The notes below the pieces were generated by a model. The model saw only the letters and a list, made by a program, of their open reading frames with translations, was not told the DNA's origin and ran no database searches. A program made the position numbers and the translations under genes. Below are positions 26,046-33,912 of a stretch of 33,912 nt of DNA, piece after piece. Position 1 is the stretch's first letter. Each line of letters opens with the position of its first letter. This stretch comes from an uncultured OM182 clade bacterium (GTDB lineage Bacteria > Pseudomonadota > Gammaproteobacteria > Pseudomonadales > Azotimanducaceae). Location: contig CAJJAA010000046.1 in assembly GCA_905182025.1 (NCBI GenBank), forward strand, positions 1-33,912, given 5' to 3'.

Positions 26046-26463
26046 AAAGCGAGTCAGTTTAAGGCTCTGGTTTGATCTGTTTTGTTGTCGTCATCTTATA
26101 TTTGAGAAGACCCTTGCGAGTCTCGCCAACTTTAGCCGTTTACCCAAAGGAACGACAGTAGCAAAATATCAACAGGCTTGATTGCTCAAATTGCGTTGAA
26201 CAATTTCAGAACCCTGTAGAACGTTTTCTGAACGCTTTTTTGAAATTAAACGAGGATGAGAAGCCGCGCATCCATGTTACCGATGCGCTTCTCACTTTAC
26301 GGGCACTAAGTTCGTATGACGTTTCGCATTGGATACCTCTAAATGCCTCTTAGATATCGTATAGGCGACTCTTTATAGTGCGGTTAGCGGTTGGTAGCTG
26401 CTTTGCGCATCATTTCATGTCGCTGTCTTAAGGTCAAATCTGGGCTAGCTGATATTGAACCGC
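26046..26463. other. gene-free stretch upstream of the M20 peptidase
   Basis: About 420 bases without a gene. It contains an inverted repeat at 26258-26293 and an 11-base palindrome GCGAGTCTCGC (26116-26126) about 70 bases upstream of the peptidase start, a possible operator. I find no promoter I would defend. Confidence 0.5.
26258..26293. repeat. 12-bp inverted repeat (hairpin with 3-base bulge)
   Basis: GAGAAGC and GCATC on the left, separated by a CGC bulge, pair with GATGCGCTTCTC on the right around a nine-base loop. No T-run adjoins it, so it is either a factor-independent hairpin without U-tract for the LLM gene or a binding or RNA-structure element. Confidence 0.5.
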
Positions 26464-27522
26464 TCACGATGCCCATTCGGCGGTTTCGCGACGGAACAAA
26501 TCAAGGCCCTCATCCAATGCATCGAGACGCTCTTTCCAAGTCTTACCACCGGTACCCAAACGAATCGTATCAACCCCAGCATCACGGTAGGCGCGCAAAC
26601 GTTCTCTAATCATGTCTTCAGTACCGATGAGAGATGTCTTCAGGACCATCTCATCAGGCACACGTCTAATGGCTTCGGGCTTCTTGCCTTCAATCCACAA
26701 TCGTTGCACCTCTTCGGCTGCATCTGCATAACCTGCACGACTGAAGGCATCGTTGTAGAAGTTGGTTTTTGCCGAACCCATACCACCCAAGGTGAAGGCG
26801 AGACCCGGCTTTCTATCCTCGATGAGCTGTTCCACATTTTCACCAATTTCAAAACTAGCGCCAACTTGCACATCAATATCACTCATGGAACGACCAGCCT
26901 TCGCAGCGCCCTTGCTCATGGGATCAAAAAATACATCGGCGTGCTCAGGGATGAAGGACGTGCCTAACCATCCATTAGCCTGCTCACCGGTAAGCTCCAA
27001 AGATTTTGGACCTAAGGTCGCAAGATAGATCGGCAGGTTGGGTCTTGGTGGCTGAGACAAACGGATAGGCTTACCTTCTCCGCCAGGTCTTGGCAGCAAA
27101 TAGTGCTTGCCGTCATATTCCAATCGCTCGCCATTAAGACCCATGCGGACAATTTCCATGCACTCCTTTAGCCGTCCAAGAGGGCTGGCAAAACTCGCGC
27201 CGTGCAGACCTTCTACAACCTGAGGGCCACTGACGCCAAGCCCCAGAATAAAACGATCATTAGAAACTGTCGCTAGACTCTGGGCTGTCATGGCAATCAT
27301 CGAAGGCACGCGCGCAGATATTTGCAAAATGCCGGTACCCAATTTAATTTTTTCGGTCTTCGCCGCTATGAACGCCAGCGGTACGATCGCATCCATTCCC
27401 CATGCTTCCGCGGACCAAACCTGATCAACGCCAAGCTGCTCTGCTTTAACGGTATAGTCAACTAGGTCGTCCCAGTCTTCTCCGTTGTAGTAGGCACTGC
27501 CTATCGAGATTGATGTTTTCAT
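26464..27522 (-). CDS. LLM-class flavin/F420-dependent oxidoreductase
   Basis: A 352-residue luciferase-like monooxygenase-fold protein. Family segments are VKAEQLGVDQVWSAEAWGMD (N-terminal barrel), KIKLGTGILQISARVPSMIA, DRFILGLGVSGPQVVEGLHG and PIYLATLGPKSLELTGEQAN-GWL. This resembles F420-dependent LLM enzymes, but FMN-dependent relatives look alike. The ATG at 27522 (MKTSISIGSAYYNGEDW) has GGAAGAG upstream. It lies 130 bases downstream of the MMPL transporter gene on the same strand. Confidence 0.9.
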   Translation of the reverse strand: MKTSISIGSAYYNGEDWDDLVDYTVKAEQLGVDQVWSAEAWGMDAIVPLAFIAAKTEKIKLGTGILQISARVPSMIAMTAQSLATVSNDRFILGLGVSGPQVVEGLHGASFASPLGRLKECMEIVRMGLNGERLEYDGKHYLLPRPGGEGKPIRLSQPPRPNLPIYLATLGPKSLELTGEQANGWLGTSFIPEHADVFFDPMSKGAAKAGRSMSDIDVQVGASFEIGENVEQLIEDRKPGLAFTLGGMGSAKTNFYNDAFSRAGYADAAEEVQRLWIEGKKPEAIRRVPDEMVLKTSLIGTEDMIRERLRAYRDAGVDTIRLGTGGKTWKERLDALDEGLDLFRRETAEWAS

Positions 27523-27652
27523 TTTTAACTCTTCCAATTTATAGTTTGCTTAACATAACAATTTCAACCGCCAACGCTCTTCACCTAATTTGACTAAAGC
27601 CAAGTTTGATTCAATTGAGACAAAAGCTAAAATTGTCGTGGCTATCGTTTAG

Positions 27653-30340
27653 TTAGCGATTCAAGAGCGCCTTCGAAGCACGAATATCCCACAATCGCAT
27701 AAGTGCTGGCAAGACGGTAAAGGTCATGACAACCAGCGCTGAGATTGAAATGGTCAACAACAGCCCGACGGATGCCGCACCTTTGTGCGGACTAAAAGAC
27801 AACGAGACGAATGTACCGATCGTTGTTAGCGCGCTTATTACTACCGCCCGGGATGTGCTTGAGGCGTAGGCGTCAGCGACGGAGTTCGAATGTGTGTAGC
27901 GATGCACGACATGAATTCCGGTATCAACCCCCAAACCAATAATCAGCGGCACGACAAGTATGTTAGCCATATTGAGGCTAACACCGGCTATCTCACAGAT
28001 AGCAAAGGTAAACACGACGGATAATACAATCGGGATAAGCACCATAATCGGCAGGTAAAGGTTACGAAAGTAAGTCACCAGTAAAACAAAGATGAGCAAC
28101 AAAGCGATAGCACCTGCCTGCATAAATGACTCAACCACAACATCACCAACGCCCCATTCCACTACTGAGCGACCGGCGATATTGGGCGCAACCTTTTGTA
28201 CCGCCTCGATAAACTGCTGGGTTTGCTGTCGAGTTAGCAGCGGTTCTGCCGGATGCACCGTCATCAGATATTGACCTTCGCTACTAATCATCCTTGCACG
28301 TAACATTTCGGGCAATGCTTGCAGCGTCATCGGCTCAGCAACAAGCATGGACATCAACTGATCAAGCTCGGATATGAGCCTTTGCTGCAGCTCACTATTG
28401 CGCGCCACTAATGCAGCGTCATCTTTAAGATAGACACCCAGTTTCTGCATATGACTTAGCAGCACTCGTTCGCTAGGCACTAACTCGGGCGCCGCGCCCT
28501 GAACGGTCTCGTCCAGATAAAGCAGCGCTTCGGCTAACACGACCTGACTTTCTTCTTCCGGCAGGACTTCTTCCAAGGTGCTGTATAAAGCAAATAATTC
28601 TTGCAGTATTACTTGTTTCGCCGCCTGGTCAGGTGGCACAAAATCCAGCGGCGTATCGACGTCGCCCACCTCATCGAGTTTTTTCAGTCGGGTTTTCAAT
28701 GCCGCCGCTATGGCCTGATCGTCCGCGAGAACTGAAATACTGTAGTCGGTCACCTGACGGTTTTTCTGTAGATCAATCAGACTCGCCATGCCCTCCGTGT
28801 TTGTGTCCCGCATTGCCAAGACACTGTAATCGAAGCGAATATTTTGAGCGAAGTACAACGCGATCAAAGTCGCAACGAATATCACTGACAGCACTAGTTT
28901 CGGGTTAGCCGCGGAGAAAGGGTTAAAACCGCGCGTATGCAGACTATTGTCAGCCTCCTGCGTCTGGACCATGTTCGGCATCGGCGCAACCAACCCATTG
29001 CGATCAGACCCTTCGCGGGTGAGCATCCTACCGAGCGCTGGCAAAAGCGTCAGCGTCAACGCACAAGCTATCGCCATGCCGCCAGCAGAGATGATGCCGA
29101 GTTCCGCGAGACCCCTATAGGCCGTCGGCGCAAAAGACAAAAATGCGATCATCGACGTTAAGGTGCACAGCAGTAATGCCGGACCAATATCCGCAATGGC
29201 GATCTGCGCAGCTGTTTCAGCATCCCTTGTCGGGGCTTTTTCTGAAGCATCGCCTAAAACCTGCGAGCCGCTCTTTTTAAGTAGCTGCGCGGCTTCCCTC
29301 ATTCGCAAAACAAAGTGCACGGCGAAGTCGACACCTAAGCCAAAGAACATGACCACAAATATAAGTGACAGGGCGTTGTAGCTACCCACCGCGAGGGTCG
29401 CAAAGCCCGTTGTTAGTATGACCCCTAGTAGCAGTAATCCAAAGATGGCACCAATCACCGCAATTGATCTAACGCCGAAGCCAAGGATAATCGCGAGAAG
29501 GATAAGAGATACGGTACCCGCGTAGCCGATCCCTGTCATTGCCGCGGTCAACTCTTCATCAGCAAGTACCAATTCACCCGTGTGGCTCACACTGACCCCG
29601 TCAACAAACGGTACAGAGGCGGTGGTTGTCTTTAACGTCTCAACGATTTGCTTATTCGGTAATCCCTTATCGTGTTGTTGCAAGCCTTTGACGACGATCA
29701 ACTGGTAATGTTTTTCGGTCTCAGGATCGACAAGCCGATGAAAAGCTTCGAGTGTTATTTCATGATCCTCAAGCTCGCCGTCAAATCCATCAGCCAAGGT
29801 TGCCAAGGGCAGTGGCAACGGCCCACCTCGAAGGCTTGAGGCTTGGTCTGCAAAAGTAAATACAACATTCCCCAAACCCGCAGCGTCGGCTAATCGCAAT
29901 AGGCTGCCATAATTATACTTTGCACCCTCCGCCCAGCGCTGCAGATCCGGTGTCGACGGAAAATAAAGCCTATGTCGACTGATATAGTCAGCAATTGCTG
30001 GTGCAAAAACATCGCTGAAAATGGGCTCGCGCAAGAGCGCGGCTTCAATCGATTTAGCAACAGTTTCGACTTTTTCAGCATCGGCACCGGATACCACCAC
30101 GACAGCGGTCTGTTGCAGAAGAGGAAAGGCTTGCTTGTAGTTTTCATTGTCTTGATACCATTGCAGGTCATCAGATGGTTTAACCAGTTTGCTCAAATCT
30201 GAATTTATCGCACCAAAAAATACCGCGGTAACGCCTGCAGCAAGTGTCAGGGCAATCAATAATAGTAAAGTGAATCTTGCGTGGGCTTCGACTAATCGAA
30301 CCCACCGAATCAGCATGCGACTAAGCAGGCTATTGTTCAT
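27653..30340 (-). CDS. MMPL/RND-family transporter (HpnN-like)
   Basis: An 895-residue inner-membrane exporter with two repeated halves. Each half has one N-terminal helix, a large periplasmic loop and a five-to-six helix bundle. The paired GLGVDFAVHFVLRMREA (near 335) and GLGVDTGIHVVHRYTHS (near 800) motifs mark the MMPL/SSD permease domains. The layout resembles hopanoid transporter HpnN and other lipid exporters. The ATG at 30340 lies inside the end of the upstream glycosyltransferase gene (11-base overlap), so the two are translationally coupled. A glycosylated lipid cargo is inferred from this; no hopanoid synthesis gene is in the window. Confidence 0.9.
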   Translation of the reverse strand: MNNSLLSRMLIRWVRLVEAHARFTLLLLIALTLAAGVTAVFFGAINSDLSKLVKPSDDLQWYQDNENYKQAFPLLQQTAVVVVSGADAEKVETVAKSIEAALLREPIFSDVFAPAIADYISRHRLYFPSTPDLQRWAEGAKYNYGSLLRLADAAGLGNVVFTFADQASSLRGGPLPLPLATLADGFDGELEDHEITLEAFHRLVDPETEKHYQLIVVKGLQQHDKGLPNKQIVETLKTTTASVPFVDGVSVSHTGELVLADEELTAAMTGIGYAGTVSLILLAIILGFGVRSIAVIGAIFGLLLLGVILTTGFATLAVGSYNALSLIFVVMFFGLGVDFAVHFVLRMREAAQLLKKSGSQVLGDASEKAPTRDAETAAQIAIADIGPALLLCTLTSMIAFLSFAPTAYRGLAELGIISAGGMAIACALTLTLLPALGRMLTREGSDRNGLVAPMPNMVQTQEADNSLHTRGFNPFSAANPKLVLSVIFVATLIALYFAQNIRFDYSVLAMRDTNTEGMASLIDLQKNRQVTDYSISVLADDQAIAAALKTRLKKLDEVGDVDTPLDFVPPDQAAKQVILQELFALYSTLEEVLPEEESQVVLAEALLYLDETVQGAAPELVPSERVLLSHMQKLGVYLKDDAALVARNSELQQRLISELDQLMSMLVAEPMTLQALPEMLRARMISSEGQYLMTVHPAEPLLTRQQTQQFIEAVQKVAPNIAGRSVVEWGVGDVVVESFMQAGAIALLLIFVLLVTYFRNLYLPIMVLIPIVLSVVFTFAICEIAGVSLNMANILVVPLIIGLGVDTGIHVVHRYTHSNSVADAYASSTSRAVVISALTTIGTFVSLSFSPHKGAASVGLLLTISISALVVMTFTVLPALMRLWDIRASKALLNR

Positions 30341-31490
30341 TTAGTAACTCTGCATCAACCCGTTGTTGAGAGCATAGTGAATGGTAAGTCGATTGAAGCA
30401 AAGCAACTGAATGTTCATGGGTAATATGTTCGGCCTGACGACGGTTTGCTATCGCGGCCGCATGTCGTTCATCAGGATTCTCGAACCAGTAATCAACCTT
30501 GGCACTTAGATCATCAGCATTGCCATGCTGAAACCTTGCATGAACATCAGTGACAAACGTTCCTGTCGCGCTATCTTTCGAATCACTGACAACGATGGCT
30601 TTTGCAGCCGCCATGGCCTCGATCACGGACATACCTTCTAACTCAATCTCACCGGCATGCAAAAATAAATCAGCTTCAGCGTAATGCTGCACAAGTTCGT
30701 CATCAGAGACCGAACCCATGAACACCTTAAGCCCAAGTGAATTAGCGAGATCACGCATCTCTGTTTCGAGGGGACCCGCACCGATCATGGTCAATTCAAT
30801 TTGCCCTCGGTATTTACTCTCTGCGATGGCATGCAGAATGGTTGCTTGGCACTTTTCCTTCGCAAAGCGACCAACCGAAAGCACTTTGAAACTCTGCTTG
30901 CGCGTCGACCTGGGTTTCTCTGGAATTTCCAAAAATCGCTTTGGGACGCCATTCGACAGAACCAAGACAGACGACGTTAATCCATTACTAACGAGCGCTT
31001 GTTTTGCAAATTCAGAAGGCGCTATGACCAAGTCGACCCGATTATAGAAAGCAGCAATAAGGAATTTGTAAAGTATCTTGGCAAGAAGACTTGAGCGAAT
31101 GCCAAGATTGAACAACATGTTTTCAGGTTGCACATGAAAAGAACAAATCACAGGCAAACCAAGCCCTTTGGCTACACCCAAGGCAGACCAACCGAGAAAA
31201 AACGGAAACTGTATGTGCAGCAAATCACTTTTAGACAAGGTTGAGCGCAATAAAGATTTATCGGGAATCGCCAGAGGTACTTTCATACGATCAAAAATAC
31301 CACTCAAGCCTGGAAACCTCAGCGGTTTAAACTGCACCATGCGCTCATCAGGTTGCTCAACCCCGGCGGCAGTTCCTAGAATTGTGACATCGAAATCATC
31401 ACTCAATGCTTCAACGAATCGTCGACTTGATACGACAGTGCCGTTAAATGGGAAATCCCACGAATCGACCACAACTGCTATCTGTCTCAC
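30330..31490 (-). CDS. GT4-type glycosyltransferase
   Basis: A 386-residue GT-B-fold glycosyltransferase, family 4-like. The N-terminal domain contains FPFNGTVVSSRRFVEAL and LLHIQFPFFLGWSALGVAK. The C-terminal domain contains KVLSVGRFAKEKC, ELTMIGAGPLETEMRDLAN and the sugar-nucleotide motif GEIELEGMSVIEAMAAAKA (E-x7-E type). It transfers an activated sugar, probably to a lipid acceptor at the inner membrane; the acceptor and donor are unknown. A GTG at 31490 with AGG five bases upstream is my start; the TTG one codon earlier is possible. The stop overlaps the MMPL start by 11 bases. Confidence 0.9.
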   Translation of the reverse strand: MRQIAVVVDSWDFPFNGTVVSSRRFVEALSDDFDVTILGTAAGVEQPDERMVQFKPLRFPGLSGIFDRMKVPLAIPDKSLLRSTLSKSDLLHIQFPFFLGWSALGVAKGLGLPVICSFHVQPENMLFNLGIRSSLLAKILYKFLIAAFYNRVDLVIAPSEFAKQALVSNGLTSSVLVLSNGVPKRFLEIPEKPRSTRKQSFKVLSVGRFAKEKCQATILHAIAESKYRGQIELTMIGAGPLETEMRDLANSLGLKVFMGSVSDDELVQHYAEADLFLHAGEIELEGMSVIEAMAAAKAIVVSDSKDSATGTFVTDVHARFQHGNADDLSAKVDYWFENPDERHAAAIANRRQAEHITHEHSVALLQSTYHSLCSQQRVDAELLNEQ

Positions 31491-31586
31491 CAAAACCTAA
31501 ATCCCTAATTACCCATATCTCTGCAGATCATTATCCTAGCTTGCGCAACGCTAAACAACTACCGTACAGAGGTGATTTTGCTCAGC

Positions 31587-31611
31587 AAAAACCATCGACG
31601 TGTCGCGTCGA
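31587..31611 (-). terminator. probable terminator of the selenoprotein gene
   Basis: On the minus strand TCGACG, loop CGACA, CGTCGA form a six-pair stem (31611-31595), followed after TGG by five T's (31591-31587). It lies about 60 bases past the stop of the AhpD-like gene and just before the glycosyltransferase promoter region. Confidence 0.45.
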
Positions 31612-31672
31612 CTACCCATTATCAGTAGGGCTGTAATGTTAGACCGCACTGCCGCTGACCTTCTCCTAAACA

Positions 31673-32857
31673 TTAATCATATTGACGAGACTTCCAAGTT
31701 TCTGAAAAACGATCAATACCTGAATCGCGTCGCAGCGCCTGCGTGCTTGATGCCGTTGATTCATCCAACGGCAATCCCGTCGCATTTGCTACCTTTGTAA
31801 TACCATTAAATGCCGCAGCGACACCGATTGCATCGACGGTCGCACGAGCCCCAATAATTGCGATCGCTTCATCACGACAGCGCGTCATTTGCTCAGGGTT
31901 AGACTTATAAACCGCCTCGGCAATCTTGAGCAATACCGTTTCATTTTCAACACCTAAATTTTTCGCCTCTGCTGTAATCGAATCAAGCGCCAAATTCAGG
32001 TTTTGTTGCTCGCCACTTTCACGAAGTAGCATGGCATGTGAAGAGGTTCAGTAAAAGCAGTCGTTGTAGGATGAGACGCGCGCAGCGATAAGTTCAATTT
32101 GGGGTCGACTAATCTGAACGTCCATATCCTGCAAGCCATAGTGACTACGCATAATTTGAAAAAACTGTGCAACCGCCAGGGGCACTATACCCATGGCCCG
32201 GACAATGTTCGGCACTTCAGGCAGGCCTGATGTTATTTCTGACTGGCCTTCCGATTTTGGCGCCACCATTAATGGCACCCAGGCACCTTCGTCGACGACG
32301 GCTGCATTCGATTGACGAGTCGGTTCGCCCGTGTGCGCTGCATCACCAGTGAACTGAACCGTATCGATTTCGATCGGCGTTATACCCAGCCCGTGTGCGT
32401 AGCTATCGAGGATAACTAACATCGCTAGCATGCCGGTGATCTCGATATACTCCTGCGCGCTAGCAGTCGCTGTCACCTCCTGGAACCACTTCTGTGTTAA
32501 ACGACCTGAGTCCGTTGCAATACGATGAATGATTTCGACGAAATGTTTCGGTAGTTCGGTGGCCGCATCGTGCTCACCCTGAACCCAATTGGGGGACGCA
32601 GCTTCACGTCGCTGCAGACACAGCTTGCACGCTTGCGCCCGCCTGATTTCTCGCAGAATAGATTGACGCTGTTGCGCCGTAAACCAGGTGCCCGTATCGA
32701 GTAACGCGACAAGCGCGGTACAATGGCTTGCAACAACGTTATCGGCAATCGGCAATCCGCAGGATTGGTAGCAATGCTTTAGGTCTAACAGCAGCTGTTG
32801 GACGGAAGCATTCGGCCCATGCTCTGGTAGACCACTTGATTCTGTCGTTAGTTCCAT
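31673..32857 (-). CDS. AhpD-like selenoprotein with in-frame UGA (CxxU motif)
   Basis: One 394-residue protein is proposed, with selenocysteine at residue 270, encoded by TGA at 32050-32048. The open frame before it (269 residues from the ATG at 32857; AGGAG 9 bases upstream) ends IELIAARVSSYNDCFY. The same frame continues after TGA as TSSHAMLLRESGEQQNLNLA, 124 residues to the TAA at 31675-31673. The joined motif C267-F-Y-U270-T-S-S-H274 matches the AhpD/carboxymuconolactone-decarboxylase redox motif C-x-x-C-x-x-x-H with the second Cys replaced by Sec. Residues about 20-170 form an all-helical region that may be a second, degenerate copy of the fold; it carries CKLC (77-80). AhpD proteins are cytoplasmic thiol peroxidase or reductase partners. 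A SECIS-like hairpin follows the UGA. AhpD-like selenoproteins are known from marine metagenomes; the selenium machinery is not in this window. Confidence 0.85.
32011..32031 (-). promoter_or_regulatory. bacterial SECIS-like stem-loop
   Basis: In the mRNA, bases 17-37 after the UGA fold as an eight-pair stem: UGCUACUU pairs with AAGUGGCG, including two G-U pairs. It closes on a five-base loop CGUGA (32023-32019). The loop G is 26 bases from the UGA. Known bacterial SECIS elements sit immediately downstream of UGA with the loop about 16-37 bases away and a G among the first two loop bases; this one satisfies each point. It would bind SelB carrying Sec-tRNA. Confidence 0.68.
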
Positions 32858-32962
32858 CGTTGCTCGCTCCTCGATTATTCAACCATGCAGCTCATTCGGC
32901 CCGAGCCTACGGACATACATTCAATAAAAAGCAGGTTGTTAGTAGGCCGACATCAATAAATA

Positions 32963-33826
32963 CTATCCTCTTACAACCGAAAAATACTCTTCAATTCGTT
33001 TTAAATGACCATCAACATCGGTGTCTCCCGCATTATGCGTGGCAACAGCGATCTTCGTCGCACCAATTTCCTGCCATTTTGAGGAATGTGATAACCAACG
33101 CTCTGGGGTACCGCCGGCATATTGCGCCTGCGCAAGTATTTCAAAACCGTCCCAGGACTTCCCGGCAGCCGTTCGCTCTGACTTCAACAGTGCGACAGCT
33201 GCTTTTGCTGCGTCATTTGCGCCCATCAGCGGGATCCAGCCGTCACCTAATCTGGCACAACGTTTTAGCGCCGCTGGCGCCGCTCCACCGAACCATATGG
33301 GGATGTGCTGATCCGGTCTTGGATTAATACTCGCCATATCGACTCGATGAAACTTACCCGTGTAGTCTAGTGAGTCTTCTTGCCAAAGTGCTCTTAACAA
33401 TTCGACCTGCTCGGCTTGCCTAGCACCTCTGCGTTCGAAGGGTACATTGAGAGATTCATACTCTACCTTGTTCCAGCCTGTACCGATGCCAAGCCTGAAA
33501 CGATTATTCGATAGCATGGCAATCTCAGCAACCTGTTTCGCTACCAACGCGGTTTGGCGTTGAGGCAAAATCAAGATGGTTGTAACCAACTCGATGGTCT
33601 CAGTAACACCGGCAATATAGGCAAACGTGGTCAGTGGTTCATGAAACGCAACATCTTTATCATAGGGCCCTTTGAAACCGCCCGGCCGGCTTCTATCTGC
33701 TCCCAATACGTGATCGTAGATCAATAGCTGCTTTGCACCCAATGCTTCTGCACCTTGCACAAATGCTTTCATTGCGCCTGGATCACGACCTATTTCGTTA
33801 TGTGGAAGAACAACCCCGTACTCCAT
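32963..33826 (-). CDS. LLM-class F420/flavin-dependent oxidoreductase
   Basis: A 287-residue luciferase-like-fold protein of the short probable-F420-dependent type. It starts MEYGVVLPHNEIGRDPGAMK; then ALGAKQLLIYDHVLGAD, TETIELVTTILILPQRQTAL, FRLGIGTGWNKVEYESLNVP, and INPRPDQHIPIWFGGAAPAAL with GDGWIPLMG are the family's conserved steps. The LGIGTGWN segment is the phosphate/cofactor site. The substrate is unknown. The ATG at 33826 has AGGATGG about 8 bases upstream. It lies 105 bases upstream of the AhpD-like selenoprotein gene and may be cotranscribed with it. Confidence 0.9.
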   Translation of the reverse strand: MEYGVVLPHNEIGRDPGAMKAFVQGAEALGAKQLLIYDHVLGADRSRPGGFKGPYDKDVAFHEPLTTFAYIAGVTETIELVTTILILPQRQTALVAKQVAEIAMLSNNRFRLGIGTGWNKVEYESLNVPFERRGARQAEQVELLRALWQEDSLDYTGKFHRVDMASINPRPDQHIPIWFGGAAPAALKRCARLGDGWIPLMGANDAAKAAVALLKSERTAAGKSWDGFEILAQAQYAGGTPERWLSHSSKWQEIGATKIAVATHNAGDTDVDGHLKRIEEYFSVVRG

Positions 33827-33912
33827 TTACTACCATCCTGTTTTCTTGAATATTCAGTATTAAGCCATTACTGTTGGGTTTTCTACAAATAAAACCTGAG
33901 CGATCGAATAGG

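Noticed and set aside
26455..26967. A 170-codon plus-strand frame opposite the LLM oxidoreductase
   Set aside because: It is the mirror of a well-recognised gene on the other strand and shows no family resemblance.
31673..32032. A separate 119-residue gene starting at the ATG at 32032
   Set aside because: It has no ribosome-binding site, begins inside the proposed SECIS stem, and lacks the N-terminal half of the redox motif. The frame is continuous with the upstream segment except for the single TGA.
32048..32857. A complete 269-residue protein ending at the TGA
   Set aside because: It would end in the middle of the AhpD motif (NDCFY), losing the second redox residue and the conserved histidine that follow in the same frame.
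1..33912. tRNA, rRNA, IS elements, prophage, or selenocysteine machinery genes
   Set aside because: I looked for these by eye, including a tRNA-Sec and selA/B/D-like proteins near the selenoprotein gene, and saw none. A covariance-model search would be needed to exclude small RNAs.

Overview
The window looks like a chromosomal segment from a heterotrophic, probably marine Gammaproteobacterium. This is inferred from a close homologue of the enterobacterial ABC-F protein YbiT, a CspA-type cold-shock gene, a gammaproteobacterial-style pabBC fusion, and many acyl-CoA, LLM-flavin and 2-oxoglutarate-dioxygenase genes. Base composition is near balanced, genes are dense, and most lie on the minus strand. 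I see no rRNA, tRNA, CRISPR array, insertion sequence or prophage.

Layout. 1-4000: the start of an acyl-CoA ligase with a good sigma70 promoter, a GH43-like beta-propeller protein on the opposite strand, and a translationally coupled PaaK-like CoA ligase plus crotonase. 4200-5200: a type IV pilin-like protein overlapping a two-helix HAMP protein. 5300-12150: oxidoreductase, acyl-CoA dehydrogenase (preceded by a 10-bp tandem repeat), Nudix hydrolase, TauD-type dioxygenase, MAPEG protein, PhoD-like phosphatase and HEAT-like protein. 12350-16400: an MFS transporter; a small membrane-protein gene broken at an A AAA AAG site; an MlrC/M81 protein; a PNPOx-like flavoprotein; and a cold-shock gene with its own terminator, long leader and promoter. 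16800-18430: ybiT. 18500-22440: aldo/keto reductase, nucleoside deaminase, amidase and PhyH dioxygenase, a likely catabolic run transcribed right to left. 22790-26045: pabBC and an exported M20 peptidase. 26460-31490: an LLM oxidoreductase, an MMPL/RND exporter and a GT4 glycosyltransferase that overlaps it. 31670-33826: an AhpD-like gene with an in-frame UGA, and a second LLM oxidoreductase.

The most striking item is the gene at 31673-32857 (minus). Two adjacent in-frame open segments are separated by one TGA. The TGA falls exactly at the second cysteine of an AhpD-type C-x-x-C-x-x-x-H motif, giving C-F-Y-U-T-S-S-H. A stem-loop with a G/U-containing loop lies at the right distance downstream to be a bacterial SECIS element. 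I read it as one 394-residue selenoprotein that a standard gene caller would split in two. The second unusual item is the small membrane-protein gene at 13619-13803. It makes sense only if a -1 shift occurs at a dnaX-like slippery site, or if the run of eight A's is an indel.

The rest is mainly secondary metabolism: activation and beta-oxidation of acyl or aryl acids, oxidation of small molecules, hydrolysis of amides and peptides, and export of a probably glycosylated lipid. No selA, selB, selC or selD is visible here, so the selenocysteine machinery would have to be elsewhere in the genome.
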